A stretch of 64,000 bases of DNA from Impatiens glandulifera. Taxonomy: Eukaryota > Streptophyta > Magnoliopsida > Ericales > Balsaminaceae. The number at the start of each line of letters is the position of its first letter. Positions within the stretch are counted from its first letter, which is position 1. The stretch covers positions 25,401,710 through 25,465,709 of the forward strand of contig NC_061863.1 in assembly GCF_907164915.1 (NCBI RefSeq), read 5' to 3'. The notes under the pieces were generated by a model. That model did no database searches. It was not told the DNA's origin and saw only the letters and a list, made by a program, of their open reading frames with translations. A program made the translations under genes and the position numbers. Positions 43,599-54,941 of the stretch are shown here, piece by piece.

Positions 43599-44273
43599 AT
43601 GCCGAGCAGAACTTTAGGAAACTTTTTGAGCGTCGATTTCAACTCATGTATGGAAGAATGGGACGGAAATCATGCAAAGAAAATCATGTTTGAATCCCTT
43701 ATTGATACCGGCCTTCGAACATTCCTCGAAGAATCCAGTCCCATACTGATTGAGGATGTCAAGGCATTCTTCAGAAGCGCCTGCATCAGGGGTAATTACA
43801 TTGTCTCTACGGTAAGAGACCACACCTTCTGGCTTGATGAAGCCGAATTTGCCTCCCTTCTCAACCTGCCCACGGAAGGGTTTTCTGACTTTCCAACTCT
43901 GGAGGGAAATACGGCATTTTATTACGCACTACTCCTCTCTGGAACCATTGATCCAGTGGAAAATTATGGGTTGAAAACCCGCCTCGGTCGTCACGCTCAA
44001 CTCCTTCTTGAGATTGTGACTCGGTCTATTCTCTGTCAGTCTCCAAATCAGCGGTACTCAAAGAACACCTACAACATGATGACCCATATCTACAGTAACA
44101 CGGCCATCAACTGGTCATCGGTCCTTTTTCAAAATCTGAAGAACGTGGTGCTGACCAAGAAAGGTCTCGGTTATGCACCTCACATCAGTAAGCTGATTCT
44201 TAAATACCGGCCAGAATTTGGACCGGGCACACCGGCCTCCTCCTCAAACACTCTTGACAAGGATGCGGTGTAA
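43599..44273 (+). CDS. Accessory ORF2, element D (224 aa)
   Basis: I chose the ATG of MPSRTLGNFLSVDFNSC rather than the upstream in-frame ATG at 43356. The TATA box lies between them, and element C starts at the same residue. Skeleton: SLIDTGLRTFLEESS, VKAFFRSACIRGNYIVSTV, FWLDEAEFASLLNLPTEGF, VENYGLKTRLGRHAQLL, AINWSSVLFQNLKNVVLTKK. The stop comes about nine residues earlier than in C (GAA to TAA after DKDAV). It has no hydrophobic anchor or signal peptide. ORF2 is open in both C and D while ORF1 and ORF3 are broken in both, which may hint at later or stronger constraint, or chance. Confidence 0.7.
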   Translation: MPSRTLGNFLSVDFNSCMEEWDGNHAKKIMFESLIDTGLRTFLEESSPILIEDVKAFFRSACIRGNYIVSTVRDHTFWLDEAEFASLLNLPTEGFSDFPTLEGNTAFYYALLLSGTIDPVENYGLKTRLGRHAQLLLEIVTRSILCQSPNQRYSKNTYNMMTHIYSNTAINWSSVLFQNLKNVVLTKKGLGYAPHISKLILKYRPEFGPGTPASSSNTLDKDAV

Positions 44274-44712
44274 GAAAAGATCTCCAAAATGGTTTTTACA
44301 TAAGTTGTATTTTTCCATCTTATGTATGTTTGATTTCACACCAATCTATCGTTCACTTTTCTTTCTGCAATGTTTCTTGAATGTAATTTCATTTCAAGTC
44401 TAAATGACCGGATTATCTAAATACTTTGAATATCTATTTAAGTAACCGGTTAACATTGTCAAAATAACCGCGCTCCTATCCGGTCTCAAAAGAAAACCGC
44501 TTAAACTCAAAAGATTGCAAAAATCGGCTTACTCAAAATAATCGGTTATCTTTAGAAAACCGCAGCATCATTCTGTCTCAAAAAGAAGATTGCGTCATTA
44601 ATGTCGAAAGCAAAATTTTTGGAGGGAAATCTCCCGCCTAAATCTCCTGCCCAAATCTCCCGCCCCTGGTTTACCGCCCACGAATTGGCGCCTATTCGCT
44701 TACCGCCGTTGG

Positions 44713-44808
44713 TTTCCCGCCCATGGTTTGCCGCCCATTCGGCTTGGAGGGAAAACTCCCGCCCAATGTTGATGGGACGGTTGGGTTTCCAAACCGTAAC
44801 TATAAAAG
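44713..44808 (+). promoter_or_regulatory. ORF3 promoter, element D (E2F-like motif and TATA)
   Basis: TTTCCCGC at 44713-44720 fits TTTSSCGC. Many CCCGCC/ACCGCCC words and a GGAGGGAAA...TCCCGCC partner lie at 44620-44765. TATAAAAG is at 44801-44808, 125 bases before the ATG at 44926. Confidence 0.5.
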
Positions 44809-44925
44809 GCGCTCTCGGCCATCTCTTTTCACTCTCACGCGAAACAGCTTTCTCTCTCTAAATTCTCAAACTCTCTCAAGCGGTTATCTGCACTTATTCT
44901 CTTCAAACCTTCTCAACTCTCTAAG

Positions 44926-47476
44926 ATGGGGCGCAACTCGGGTCTGTTCAAACACTTGACTCAAGTGGATTTCGAGGAAATCTGACAGAAAGGAACGCCT
45001 GAGGCAGTAGAGGTTATTAACCGGGTAGCCGAAGCCGGTCTGGAGTATTTTCTCGGCGGTCCTCATATTCTTTATAAAGATGCGGTTGAAGAATTTTTCA
45101 ACACCGCAACTCTCTCTAACGACAAGATCACCGCAACTGTAAGCGGTACTGAATTAGAGCTAACTAAGGAATCGGTGGCGGAGAGCCTGCGCCTTCCAAC
45201 AGCCGGCCAAGATGCAACGGCGGACATAGAGATCAAAACGTTCGAAGCAGCATGCCAAATACTCTCAGCGACTAAGGAGCCGATTAAAGTATCCAGTAAC
45301 AAATCGACGTTGCGACCAGAGTATATACCGATTTGTGATATCTTCACAAAGGCGGTTCAAGCAAGAGGGGGAAACTACAACAGTCTAACCAAGGACAAAA
45401 TCAGGATGCTAGTCGGCCTGATCGAAGGCACAAAGGTGAACTGGGCAAAGGAGGTGTTCAACAACTTGAAGGATATGGTGAAACCGGATTCCACCCGGTC
45501 ATGGGGATACGCTGTTCCTCTCGGTAAGATCTTCCTTCACCATAACCTCAAAATCGGTCCCGGCGTAACCATCACATCAAGAAGCCTAATCAGAGCCAAA
45601 CAATTCCTGGAAAGGAAGCAACCGGCCCCCGGTTCCACAGGTGGCCGAAAGAAGACAACCGGCAAGAACGCGGCCCCAGCTAAAGAAAAGGCCGAAAGCA
45701 AAGGAAAGGAGAAAATAGTCTTCTCGGAACCGCCACAACAAACAGAGGAGGAAGAGTCGGCTTCCACATCTGAACGGACCGAATCAGAAAAGACCGATGA
45801 CGAAAGACCGGACAATGAAGAAGAGCATTCGGGCCAAAGTCCCGATAATACCGGTACAGACACAAATTCTGAGAACGCCGAGGGCGGTGAAGAAGGCGGT
45901 GAAGAGGGCGGTGAAGAAGGCGGTGAAGAAGGTAGTGAAGAGGAGGAGGAGGACGAACCGACAAAGGCCGATAAGATAGCGCGCAGAGTCCTAAGGGTCA
46001 CTGCACAGCGAGCTGATAAGGTTGGCGAGATATACCGGGAATGGCACGAGCACTAGTTCGGCAAACGTTATAGAGATATCCTACCAGACTTAAGCGATAA
46101 AGAATGTTTCCGAAGGCTGAGGGGAGTTGAGGAAACAATCATGGACCTCACAAACTCCGAAACTATCCACGAGGCTTTGGGCCGAACCTGCCTCTTAAGA
46201 CCGCGAGCACAGCTACGGAAGCTAACCGTTCGGATCCGGAAAATTACGGAAAGATTCGAAGAGGTAACATCGGAGGATACCCTAACTCCGTTGGTATTGG
46301 AAAGGCTTGAGAAAGCGAGAGGAGAACTCATCCAAGAAATTGACCGGCTGGAGGTGATGTACAAACAACGAGAAATACCGCACTATGTACCTCCACGGAT
46401 CGAAAAGGGTCAAACTAATGAGGCAACCCCTCCGAGGGCGAATCCGGCAATAGATGAAACCGATGAAAGGACGGACCCTCCTCTCACCGGGCAGTCTCCA
46501 CATAAACAACCGGAAGTCTCCAAACCGGGCGTCACAAAAGAATGGGTCTAGAGTCTCTTTCAAGAATTTGAAGACTCGACAGTTAACCCACTAGAAGAAA
46601 AGATGCAGAGAACCGTTCGCTCGGCACTCAAGTTCGCCAACACTACAAGGAAACTTTTGTTAAGAACAGATGACCGGTTCTCAAAAATCGAAGATGATCA
46701 ACAGGAAGAGGCGGTTCTGCGCAGCAAACACCTTCGGCGAACCATGATTTTGGAGGATACGACCTCCGAGATAAAAGAGAACTTTGACCGGCTTGAAAGA
46801 GAGACCGATGAAAGACTGACAGAGGTTACTAGGGATCTGGTCGGCACAACACTCGGACGGGTCTCCGAACTTGAAAAGAAGAATGAGGGTCTCGGGGCCG
46901 AACTCAAGGCGCTTTCCGCACAGGTTGCTGAATTACTCAAAGCAAAGATAAATGCGGATACTGCGGTGGTGGAGGCTAATGCCCGAGCGGCTCAGGAAGT
47001 CCAGAATACACTGGACAACGAAGCCAGAAAAGAGAAGGAGCCTCCGCAACTCACCGAAGAAGAAAGAGTCGAGCGAGTATGGCGGACAGAGGCTAAGTAT
47101 CCGGGACTTGCAAAGTCGGTAGCCGCTCAAGCTGCGAAGGATGCTGAGCGGTTAGAAAGAGAAAGACAGAGGCTAGAAAGCTTTGCAGCCGATAACAAAA
47201 AGAAAAAAGGCGGCCTCTTCCGTTTCAGTTCCGACAAAGCGAAAACGGGAATCCTCAAAGAAGGCTCAAGTGGCCGATCTGCTAAAAGAGGTCACTGACA
47301 CGGTTATTGAGAGTATACCGGATCAGGCTACTCAAGTCGAAGAAGAGGATGAAGTGCATCTACAGCGGCGGCCCACAAGACAACGAGTCTCCGAATCGGC
47401 CAGTCGACCGCAACCGGTGAAGAAAAAGAGGAACAAGAAGTTGATGACTAGCTACGACTTCTCGGACTCGGAATAG
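44926..47476 (+). pseudogene. Accessory ORF3, element D
   Basis: It starts MGRNSGLFKHLTQVDFEEI followed by TGA at 44983. The N-terminal domain is open from about 44986: VAEAGLEYFLGGPHILYKDAV, EEFFNTATL, LRLPTAGQ, and a VNWAKEVFNNLKDMV segment. An acidic stretch at about 45888-45955 consists of reiterated GGEE units, longer than in C. Stops fall at 46054 and 46549. A coiled coil lies at about 46640-47020 (LEKKNEGLGAELKALSAQVA). A frame change near 47185-47290 leads to KKLMTSYDFSDSE-stop. About 850 residues in the undamaged layout. The function is unknown. Confidence 0.72.
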
Positions 47477-47609
47477 GGGCTCTCTTTCTTTTACCTATGC
47501 TTATCTTAATGTTTCTATATAACACTTTCTATTTTCGGTTATCTTATCTATATATATAAAGTTATTTTTGAAACCAGCCTGCAATTGCATTTCTACATGG
47601 TATTGATAA

Positions 47610-47829
47610 TTTTAAATAAAATAATCAAAAAGGGAGAAATTGATAAGATAAAAGATAAGATTTTTCCAAAAATTTTCTCAAAATCTTTCCAAATTTTTCA
47701 AAAAAAAAAAAAAAAAAAAATTCTCCTAAGTCAGTTTCAAAAAAATCCGGTCAAAGAAAGAACCGGCCTACGTTTGCAAACTTACATGATTTTGATAATT
47801 TTAAATAAAATAATCAAAAAGGGAGAAAT
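47610..47829 (+). promoter_or_regulatory. Duplicated polypurine tract, element D
   Basis: AATCAAAAAGGGAGAAATTG at about 47623-47642 and again at about 47812-47831. The second is next to the 3' LTR. The first is followed by TGATAAGATAAAAGATAAG, resembling the LTR start. A poly-A run of about 20 bases lies between them (47701-47720). Confidence 0.75.
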
Positions 47830-49138
47830 TGTTAGATAAAATTAGACCGGTTCACATAAACCTAACTTAAATAAATCTTCCATGCAAGAACAAGGAACCG
47901 GACCGGACAAACAAAAGAACCGGCTAAAGAAAACTAGCCGGTCAAGTCACTAAACCGACCAGGAACACTTGGAACATGACCGCACAAAGAAAGGATCGGC
48001 CAAAGCTTAAAACCGGAAACATCAGACAGCCGATCAGCCACAAGGCAGAGGAATAACCGGAAGAAGTCCGGTTATACCACTCACACCGGAAGCCATCCGG
48101 TTAAGTCGAATGACCGACCAGTACAAGAAGACAATTCGGGCATCTGTTGTGTATGATACCAAAGGAACAGACTGAACACTTCCATATCTATACAAGTCTG
48201 AGGAAAGTCTGCAGGCCGCAGAAGACAGTCCTACAAGATCTTTCCACTTCGGGATAAGTCAGAAAGGAGATCTTCCAAGTACAGACAACTGTCTAACAGA
48301 CAGTGTCCACATTGAGTAAAAGACAAACCCAGCAGGTTTGTCTTACACACCGGAAGAACAGACTGTCAGGTCTGAGATTGACCGCCAGGTCTGAGGTTGA
48401 CCGTCAGGTCTGAAAAGATGACCGCATGATCTGAATCACTGAATCACTGAACCTCTGCACCTCTGCTCAGCCAATCAGATTCAAGGTAGTGAAATATGAC
48501 CGTTGGCATATTTCACCTATAAAAGGGGCAGTTGAAGAAGAGTAAATGTGACACACAGTGAGACAAGTGAGAAATTCTAAGAGCATTTAATTTACAAGTG
48601 AAAACAGTGCGTTCTATCTCTAGAGAAAGCCTAAGTGCTAGTGTGTGTATTTTACAATTCCGGTGTAAATTGTAAGAGTGTTATCGAGCAGAAAATAAGT
48701 CTCGATCGGATTGTATTTGTATTCCTTAGTGAATATCCTTCTCGCGGTTTCGAGAGGAAGGGGTGACGTAGGAGCTTTATCTCCGAACATCCATAAAATC
48801 GCTTTTGTCATTTACTTTCTGCCAGTTCCATTTTCTAACTGACCCGTACCGCTATAACCGACTTAACTCTATTCAAGCCGAATCACTAGGTTACCGAAAC
48901 CGACCCATCAATTTTCAAACCTTCATCATCCGAAACCGGTTCTGCCTATTATACAAGTGTGCTGCTTCAACCTGAAAACAAACATCTTCCGCGCTTGAAC
49001 CTAGTTCAAGGGTTTGTGAAAGGTTGTGTAGTATCGAAACCCTGGTGTTAATCTCTAACCGGATTAACCACCACCCTTCGAGTGAGAACCGCTAACCGGT
49101 CCAACCCCGGTCCTCCAGCGGCTACCTAGATCCTAACA
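47830..49138 (+). repeat. 3' LTR of element D
   Basis: This is the partner of 35442-36757 with scattered single-base differences (for example CATGCAAG for CATGCAGG). TATAAAAG is at 48517-48524. It ends GATCCTAACA and is followed by GAGAC. Confidence 0.93.
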
Positions 49139-51938
49139 GAGACTAAACCATCTGAACATGAAAACATTAAATTATATTCGCGGTAAAAAGTTAGTCGAAG
49201 GAGTTCATGACATAGTATTTAATAAGCATAAGGTTTGTTCAGCATGTCAAATGGGTAAACAAACTAGGTCAACCTTTAAGAGTAAATGACACATTCAATC
49301 TAACCGATGCTTAGATCTTCTTCACATGGATTTATTTGGACCGATTCAGGTCATCAGCCTAAGAGGTATGCTTTACACCATGGTAGTTGTTGATGATTAT
49401 TCTAGGTATACATGGGTAATATTCTTACCATCCAAACGTGAAACCGCATCAAATTTGATCACACTTCTTAAACGTTTGCAAAATGAAAAATCAACACGCA
49501 TTAATAGTATTAGAAGTGATAGAGGTACCGAATTTACAAACAGTACTTTAACCGCATTTCTTGATGAATCCGGTATTAGACATGAGTTGTCTAGTGCTAG
49601 GACTCCTCAATAAAACGGCCTGGCCGAGAGAAGAAACCGAACTCTCAAGGAAGCCGTACGGTCCATGATAGCCGACTCGGGCATTGCTCAAAAATTTTGG
49701 GCTGAGGCTATCAATACTGCATGTTACACACAAAACCGGTCTTTAATTAACAAGTTTCACAACAAAACACCTTATGAGGTATATTTTGATAGAGTTCCTA
49801 ACCTCATGTATCTTAAGATTTTCGGTTGTAAATGCTATATTCACATAAATGGTAAAACATATCTATCTGCTTTTGATGCAAAAACTGATACTGGGACCAT
49901 GTTAGGTTACTCAGCAGTAAGTAAAGCATATAGAGTATATAACAATAGAACCTTAATCGTGGAGGAATCACTTCATGTTGTTTTCGATGAATCGGTTGAA
50001 AGTAATACTACATCATGCTTTGATCTACACAACAGACTGGAAAATAACAATATCCATTCTGATAGTGAAGATGAGATTCCGGTTTTCAGGCGGTTTGTCC
50101 ATGACCAAATGGGTAATAATGAAACCCAGCCGGATCAAGCTGTCCCACGACAGGAAGCTGACACTTCGGTCCAAACCGAAGAAATCGGTCGGTCTGACAA
50201 TCCGGTTCAGCCTACCGATATGTCTAGCCTTGATCAAGTAAACGGTGATTTGGTAGACATCGCTGAACCGAACCTCAAAAGGAACACTAAGCATCCTCCT
50301 GAGCTAATTATAGGTGACCCTTCAGAACCTGTTCGAACTAGGCGTTAAATTCTGGAGGAATACTTCAATTCCGCCTTTATATCCCAGATTGAGCCGAAAA
50401 GAGTAGATGAAGCATTGTCAGATCCGGATTGGATCTTGGGAATGCAAGAAGAGTTAAACTAGTTTGAGAGTAACAAAGTCTGACATCTAGTCCCTAGACC
50501 AAAAGATCAACCGGTCATAGGAACAAGATGGGTATTTAGAAATAAACTCAATGAAGACGGTTTGGTCACGAGGAACAAAGCCAGATTAGTGGCACAAGGA
50601 TACAAACAGGAAGAAGGCAATTATTTTGAAGAATCATTTGCCCCTGTAGCTAGGATTGAGGCTATTAGGATTTTTCTAGCTTTTGTTGCCTTCAAAAATT
50701 TTAAGGTTTTCCAAATGGATGTTAAAAGTGCATTTTTGAATGGTGACCTACGTAAAGAGGTATATGTTGAACAACCACCCGGTTTCAAAAATGCTGAACT
50801 ACCCAACCATGTATACCGGTTAAACAAAGCTTTATACGGTCTAAAGCAAGCTCCTAGAGCCTGGTATGACACACTAACCGCATTTTTGTTAAAACATGAC
50901 TTCACCATCGGTTCGGTGGATAAAACGTTATTTAAGTTTGAGAAAAATGAACATATCCTACTTGTTCAAATCTATGTAGATGATATCATCTTCGGTTCAA
51001 CCGATCCTAAGCTATGTGATAAATTCTCAACCTTGATGACTAACAAATTTGAAATGAGTATGATGGGAGAATTAAGTTTCTTCCTAGGTCTTCAGGTTAA
51101 GCAACTCGAAGATGGAACTTTCATTAGCCAACCCAAATACACTAAGGAGCTTCTAAAGAAATTTGGGATGGATACATGATCCTCAGTGGCTACTCCAATG
51201 AGTTCATCGGTCAAATTGGACAAAGATGATGAGGGTCAAGTAGTAGACCTGACCGCTTACCGAGGCATCATCGGTTATCTTCTATACCTGACAGCAAGTA
51301 GACCGGATATTCTATTTGCAGTCGGTATGTGTGGAAGATTCCAGGCCAACCCAAAACAGTCTCACTACACAACCACAAAGAGAATCTTGAAATACCTAAA
51401 GGGGACCCCTAACGTCGGTTTGTGGTATCCAAAGGACTCATCCTTTAACCTAACAAGTTACTCAGATGCAGACTATGCAGGTTGCAAGGTTGATAGAAAA
51501 AGCACCAGCGGAACATGCCAATTTCTAGGTGATCGGCTTGTTTCATGGCACAGCAAGAAACAAACATCAGTTGCCACATCAACCGCAGAAGCTGAATAAC
51601 TGGCAGCCGGAAGCTGCTGTTCACAACTTCTTTGGATCCAACAACAACTAAAGGACTTCGGTGTCATAGCCGAAGAATCCCCAATCTTCTGTGATAACAC
51701 AAGTGCCATAGCAATCACCTACAATCCGGTTCTACACTCTAGAACCAAGCACATTGACATAAGGCACCACTTCATTCGGGAACATGTCATGTTGAAGCAT
51801 ATCCGGCTGGAATACGTATCGACAGATCAACAAGTAGCCGATATCTTCACAAAGCCTCTGCAGGAAGCTAAGTTTTCTCAATTCAGACTCACACTCGGTT
51901 TAACCGATATTAATCAAATTATCTATAAGGATGCTTAA
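49139..51938 (+). pseudogene. pol of element C, part 2 (integrase, RT, RNase H)
   Basis: It resumes [17 protein letters not shown] after the second GAGAC. Motifs are CSACQMGK (integrase zinc finger), HMDLFGP and IRSDRGTEF and NGLAERRNR (D, D, E), [12 protein letters not shown] and [10 protein letters not shown] (RT), and [17 protein letters not shown] (RNase H). The end is KDA-TAA. Stops relative to D fall near 49288, 49610, 50346, 50468, 50482, 51178 and 51598. All catalytic motifs can still be read, but no functional polyprotein is possible. Confidence 0.9.
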
Positions 51939-52382
51939 AAGGGAAATCGGTTCGGATAGACAAAACCGGTAGTTCCTTCTAAACTGTCGAATTTCAAATT
52001 TTCCAAGGTATCTATGGAAGAACCGCCTAGTCTATCAGTCAGAGTAAACCGACCGGTCATTTAGTGCTTGCACCAAATAACCGCATCGGGACGAACAACT
52101 GATAACTGACCGGTTCGGAAATAGTTTATCCTAGATTATTTGGCCTTCGAACAAAAGCGGAATAATTACCTGTATTTAAACTTATCTGTCCTGAAATATT
52201 ACTTTTTCAAAGTAAAATGGTTACACCTCAAAAGATGTGAAGATTTGATATCTTTCATGGTTCAGGTCTATGACCAACATCCTAGGCTGTAGATATGCTT
52301 ATTTCATTCAAAACTCTTTATCCTATGGTTAATAGACATTATTACCTGTGATACCTGGATAATAGGATCCTCTCTCCACTAT

Positions 52383-52390
52383 TATATAAG
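52383..52390 (+). promoter_or_regulatory. TATA box of accessory ORF1, element C
   Basis: TATATAAG lies 67 bases before the ATG at 52450. D has TATTTAAG at the same place. Confidence 0.55.
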
Positions 52391-52449
52391 TTGAACAAAC
52401 CTTAAACAAAACAATCACAAGTTATAACTCATCCTCTCACTAAGACAAA

Positions 52450-53211
52450 ATGTCTCAGTTTCCAAACATCCTTCAAGTGGATTTCAAATCTCCTCAAAGC
52501 ACCGAGCATTATGAAGTCTTCAAGATGATCAAGTCACTTGAAGATACTGGTCTCTAACACTTTCTAGATGACAAACATGTCATCTATTCTGAATCTGTCC
52601 TGGAGTTCTTTTACAATGCCAGGATTTTTCGTGGAACTCCTCACTTTGACACACACATTCAGTCAAAAGTGGGAGGGATTGTATTCGATTTCACCGAAAG
52701 TGACTTCGCAAGATGTTTCGACCTACCAAAACAAGGGCTGACCGACCTCAATGTACCGGCTGAACTAAAAGCCGAGATCTCCTTAGCCTTTGCCCAGTCA
52801 AATCAGCCAGTTGATGACCACGGTGCCAAGTCACTGTTGAAAGCTGAGTACCAGCTTCTCAATGACGTGATCGGTCGAGGCATCCTGGGAAGGGATGTGA
52901 CCAACACGTATTGCACCGCTGCCTTCAACATCATGGCCGCTATAACCACTGGCACACCGGTCAACTGGTCAAGGGTGCTGTTCGACGTCCTAATCTGGAT
53001 GATTGGCGTTCGAACAGTCGGTCTCGTACCTCAACTAAGTTGTCTACTTCTGGAGCTTGGAGTTCCAACCTGTCCGGGCGAAGGATTGAACCAAGCCCAG
53101 GTACTCACCAAGGAAGTCACCGACTCATTTTATGAGCGGTTTGAAAAGGCTTGGAAGAGGAGGAACCGTCACATCCACGCCAACGGTCACACCAACTCCA
53201 ACGGATATTAA
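52450..53211 (+). pseudogene. Accessory ORF1, element C
   Basis: It starts MSQFPNILQVDFKS. Skeleton motifs are VDF, MIKSLEDTGL, VLEFFYNARIF, FTESDFARCFDLPKQGL, EYQLLNDVIGRGILG and VNWSRVLFDVLIWM. The end is YERFEKAWKRRN then a short His/Asn-rich tail and TAA. One stop (TAA at 52555, where D has CGG) breaks the N-terminus; the remaining 180+ residues are open. It is about 253 residues long, without the coiled-coil extension seen in ORF3. The function is unknown; it is a paralogue of ORF2 and ORF3. Confidence 0.7.
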
Positions 53212-53563
53212 GTCACATATTCCTACAACCGGTCATTTTGTTGTACGCACCGGTTGTATCTTAGTTCAACTTCCTTTATGATCATCTCGGCTAAGTTTAT
53301 GTTATCTTCGGTTTCAACCGGTTACTTTTCTTATAACATCCTTCATTAATGAAAAGTAACATTCAATTAATGAAGTAACCCCCAACTACATGAGTAATTA
53401 CTACCCAACTAACTTGGTTACCTTTGAACTAAATCCCTACCTCGAGCTCCGCAATCGGTCAAAAATAACCTCTTTCCAATACACTTTGGAAACATAAATA
53501 TTCTCTTCTCTAATAAGACAAAACTGATCTTCAATGTTGATATTTTCCCTCCAAAACCGGATC

Positions 53564-53571
53564 TATATAAA
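53564..53571 (+). promoter_or_regulatory. TATA box of accessory ORF2, element C
   Basis: TATATAAA lies 86 bases upstream of the ATG at 53650. The context CCAAAACCGG.TCTATATAAAG is conserved in D. Confidence 0.65.
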
Positions 53572-53649
53572 GAGCCACCCTCTAATCAACTTAACACATC
53601 TCAAAACAAAAATCTCTCGAACTCTCTCTCTCTTAGCAAAGTTTGAATC

Positions 53650-54351
53650 ATGCCGAGCCGAACTCTAGGAAACTTCTTGAGCATCAACTTCGATTCATGT
53701 ATGGAACATTGGGATATAGAAACCAAGGAGATCATGTTTGAATCTCTCATTGACACCGGTCTTCGCACTTTTCTCGAAGAATCCGGTCCTATACTCCTTG
53801 AGGATGTCAAGACCTTCTTCAGAAGTGCTTGCATGAGAGGAAACTACATTGTTTCCACAGTAAGAGATCACACTTTCTGGCTGGATGAAACCGAATTTTC
53901 CCAAATGTTCAACCTGCCCACAGAAGGGTTTTCCGACTTCCCAACCCGGGTGGGAAGTGCAGCAACCAATCACTCAATATTCTTCTCTGGAACCGATGTA
54001 CCGGTGGAAAATCACGGGTTAAAAACCCGCCTTGCTCACCACATTCAACTTCTTCATGAGATTGTAAATCTCTCTATCATTTGTCAATCTCCGAATCAGC
54101 GTTACTCCAAGAAAATATTTGACATGGTGACCTACATTGTTAGCAACACGGCTATCAATTGGTTATCGGTCATTTTCCAGAACCTGAAAACCATGGTGCT
54201 GAACAAGAAAGGTCTCGGTTATGCTTCTCACATCAGTCGGCTCATTCTCAAGTACCGCCCAGAATTTGAACCGGGAACACCGGCATCTCCTTCAAACATC
54301 CTTGACATAGATGGAGTGGAAGAAAAACTTTCAAGGGTCGTTATCACATAA
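53650..54351 (+). CDS. Accessory ORF2, element C (intact, 233 aa)
   Basis: This is an uninterrupted ORF. It starts MPSRTLGNFLSINFDSC, and the start is supported by the conserved TATA and leader in D. The skeleton is SLIDTGLRTFLEE (residues about 36-48), VKTFFRSACMRGNYIVSTV, FWLDETEFSQMFNLPTEGF, VENHGLKTRL, and AINWLSVIFQNLKTMVLNKK near residue 175. It ends EEKLSRVVIT. No signal peptide or membrane segment is evident; it looks soluble and mixed alpha/beta. It is related to ORF1 and ORF3. The role is unknown: it might be a structural (env-position) protein, but nothing envelope-like such as a hydrophobic anchor is visible. Confidence 0.7.
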   Translation: MPSRTLGNFLSINFDSCMEHWDIETKEIMFESLIDTGLRTFLEESGPILLEDVKTFFRSACMRGNYIVSTVRDHTFWLDETEFSQMFNLPTEGFSDFPTRVGSAATNHSIFFSGTDVPVENHGLKTRLAHHIQLLHEIVNLSIICQSPNQRYSKKIFDMVTYIVSNTAINWLSVIFQNLKTMVLNKKGLGYASHISRLILKYRPEFEPGTPASPSNILDIDGVEEKLSRVVIT

Positions 54352-54662
54352 GTTATATCTTTATTTCTTATGTATTCCTATTCCTAAAACCGATTCATGA
54401 ATCGGTTTATATCTTGTACTCCTTCTTCAATAAAATTCTATTTCAGTCTTATAACCGAGTCAGAGGTTGCAAAATTCAGGTTATATATCTAACTAACCGG
54501 TTGATATTAATAAATCACCTTGTCTTCATTGAAAAAATCCGGTTAAAATCATAAATCGCATCTTCGCGGTTAATATATCACATCTATTCATAAACGACTT
54601 TGAAAAGGGACCGCCTCATTAACACTGAAATCAAAAGACCACTCGAAATTTTTGGAGGGAAA

Positions 54663-54832
54663 TTTCCCGCCTAAAAACTCCCGCTCATAAATCCCGTCTT
54701 CCCGCTCTAACTTACCGCCCTTTCGTTTGCCGCCCTTTGATTTGCCGCCCAATTCACTTGGAGGGAAAATTCCCGCCTAAAGGTGATGAGACGGTTTGCG
54801 ACGGTTGGGCTTCCAAACCGCGCCTATAAAAA
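54663..54832 (+). promoter_or_regulatory. ORF3 promoter, element C (E2F-like motif and TATA)
   Basis: TTTCCCGC at 54663-54670 equals the E2F consensus TTTSSCGC. Several CCCGC/CCGCCC words follow. TATAAAAA is at 54825-54832, 117 bases before the ATG at 54942. Confidence 0.5.
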
Positions 54833-54941
54833 GGGTCCTTGGCCATTTCATTTCATTCTCACGCGAAACGTCTTTCTCTCTCTAGCTCTCAAACTCTCTC
54901 AAAGCGGTTTTTCTCTTGCTCTCTTGATTCAATCATCAACA

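Larger units (their letters stand above)
35442..49138 (+). mobile_element. Copia family 2 element D, nearly intact, nested in C
   Basis: It is 13.7 kb, bounded by a perfect 5-bp duplication GAGAC (35437-35441, 49139-49143) within pol of C. The LTRs are 1316 and 1309 bp and very similar. gag (608 codons) and pol (1061 codons) are open. Three accessory ORFs follow, then a duplicated polypurine tract. This is the youngest layer of the nest because it interrupts C, which interrupts B. Small defects are described under the single genes. Confidence 0.93.

Noticed and set aside
42400..47476. Calling the accessory ORFs an envelope gene
   Set aside because: The position fits env-like ORFs of Sire elements, but no signal peptide, hydrophobic anchor or fusion-like segment is visible in any of the three.
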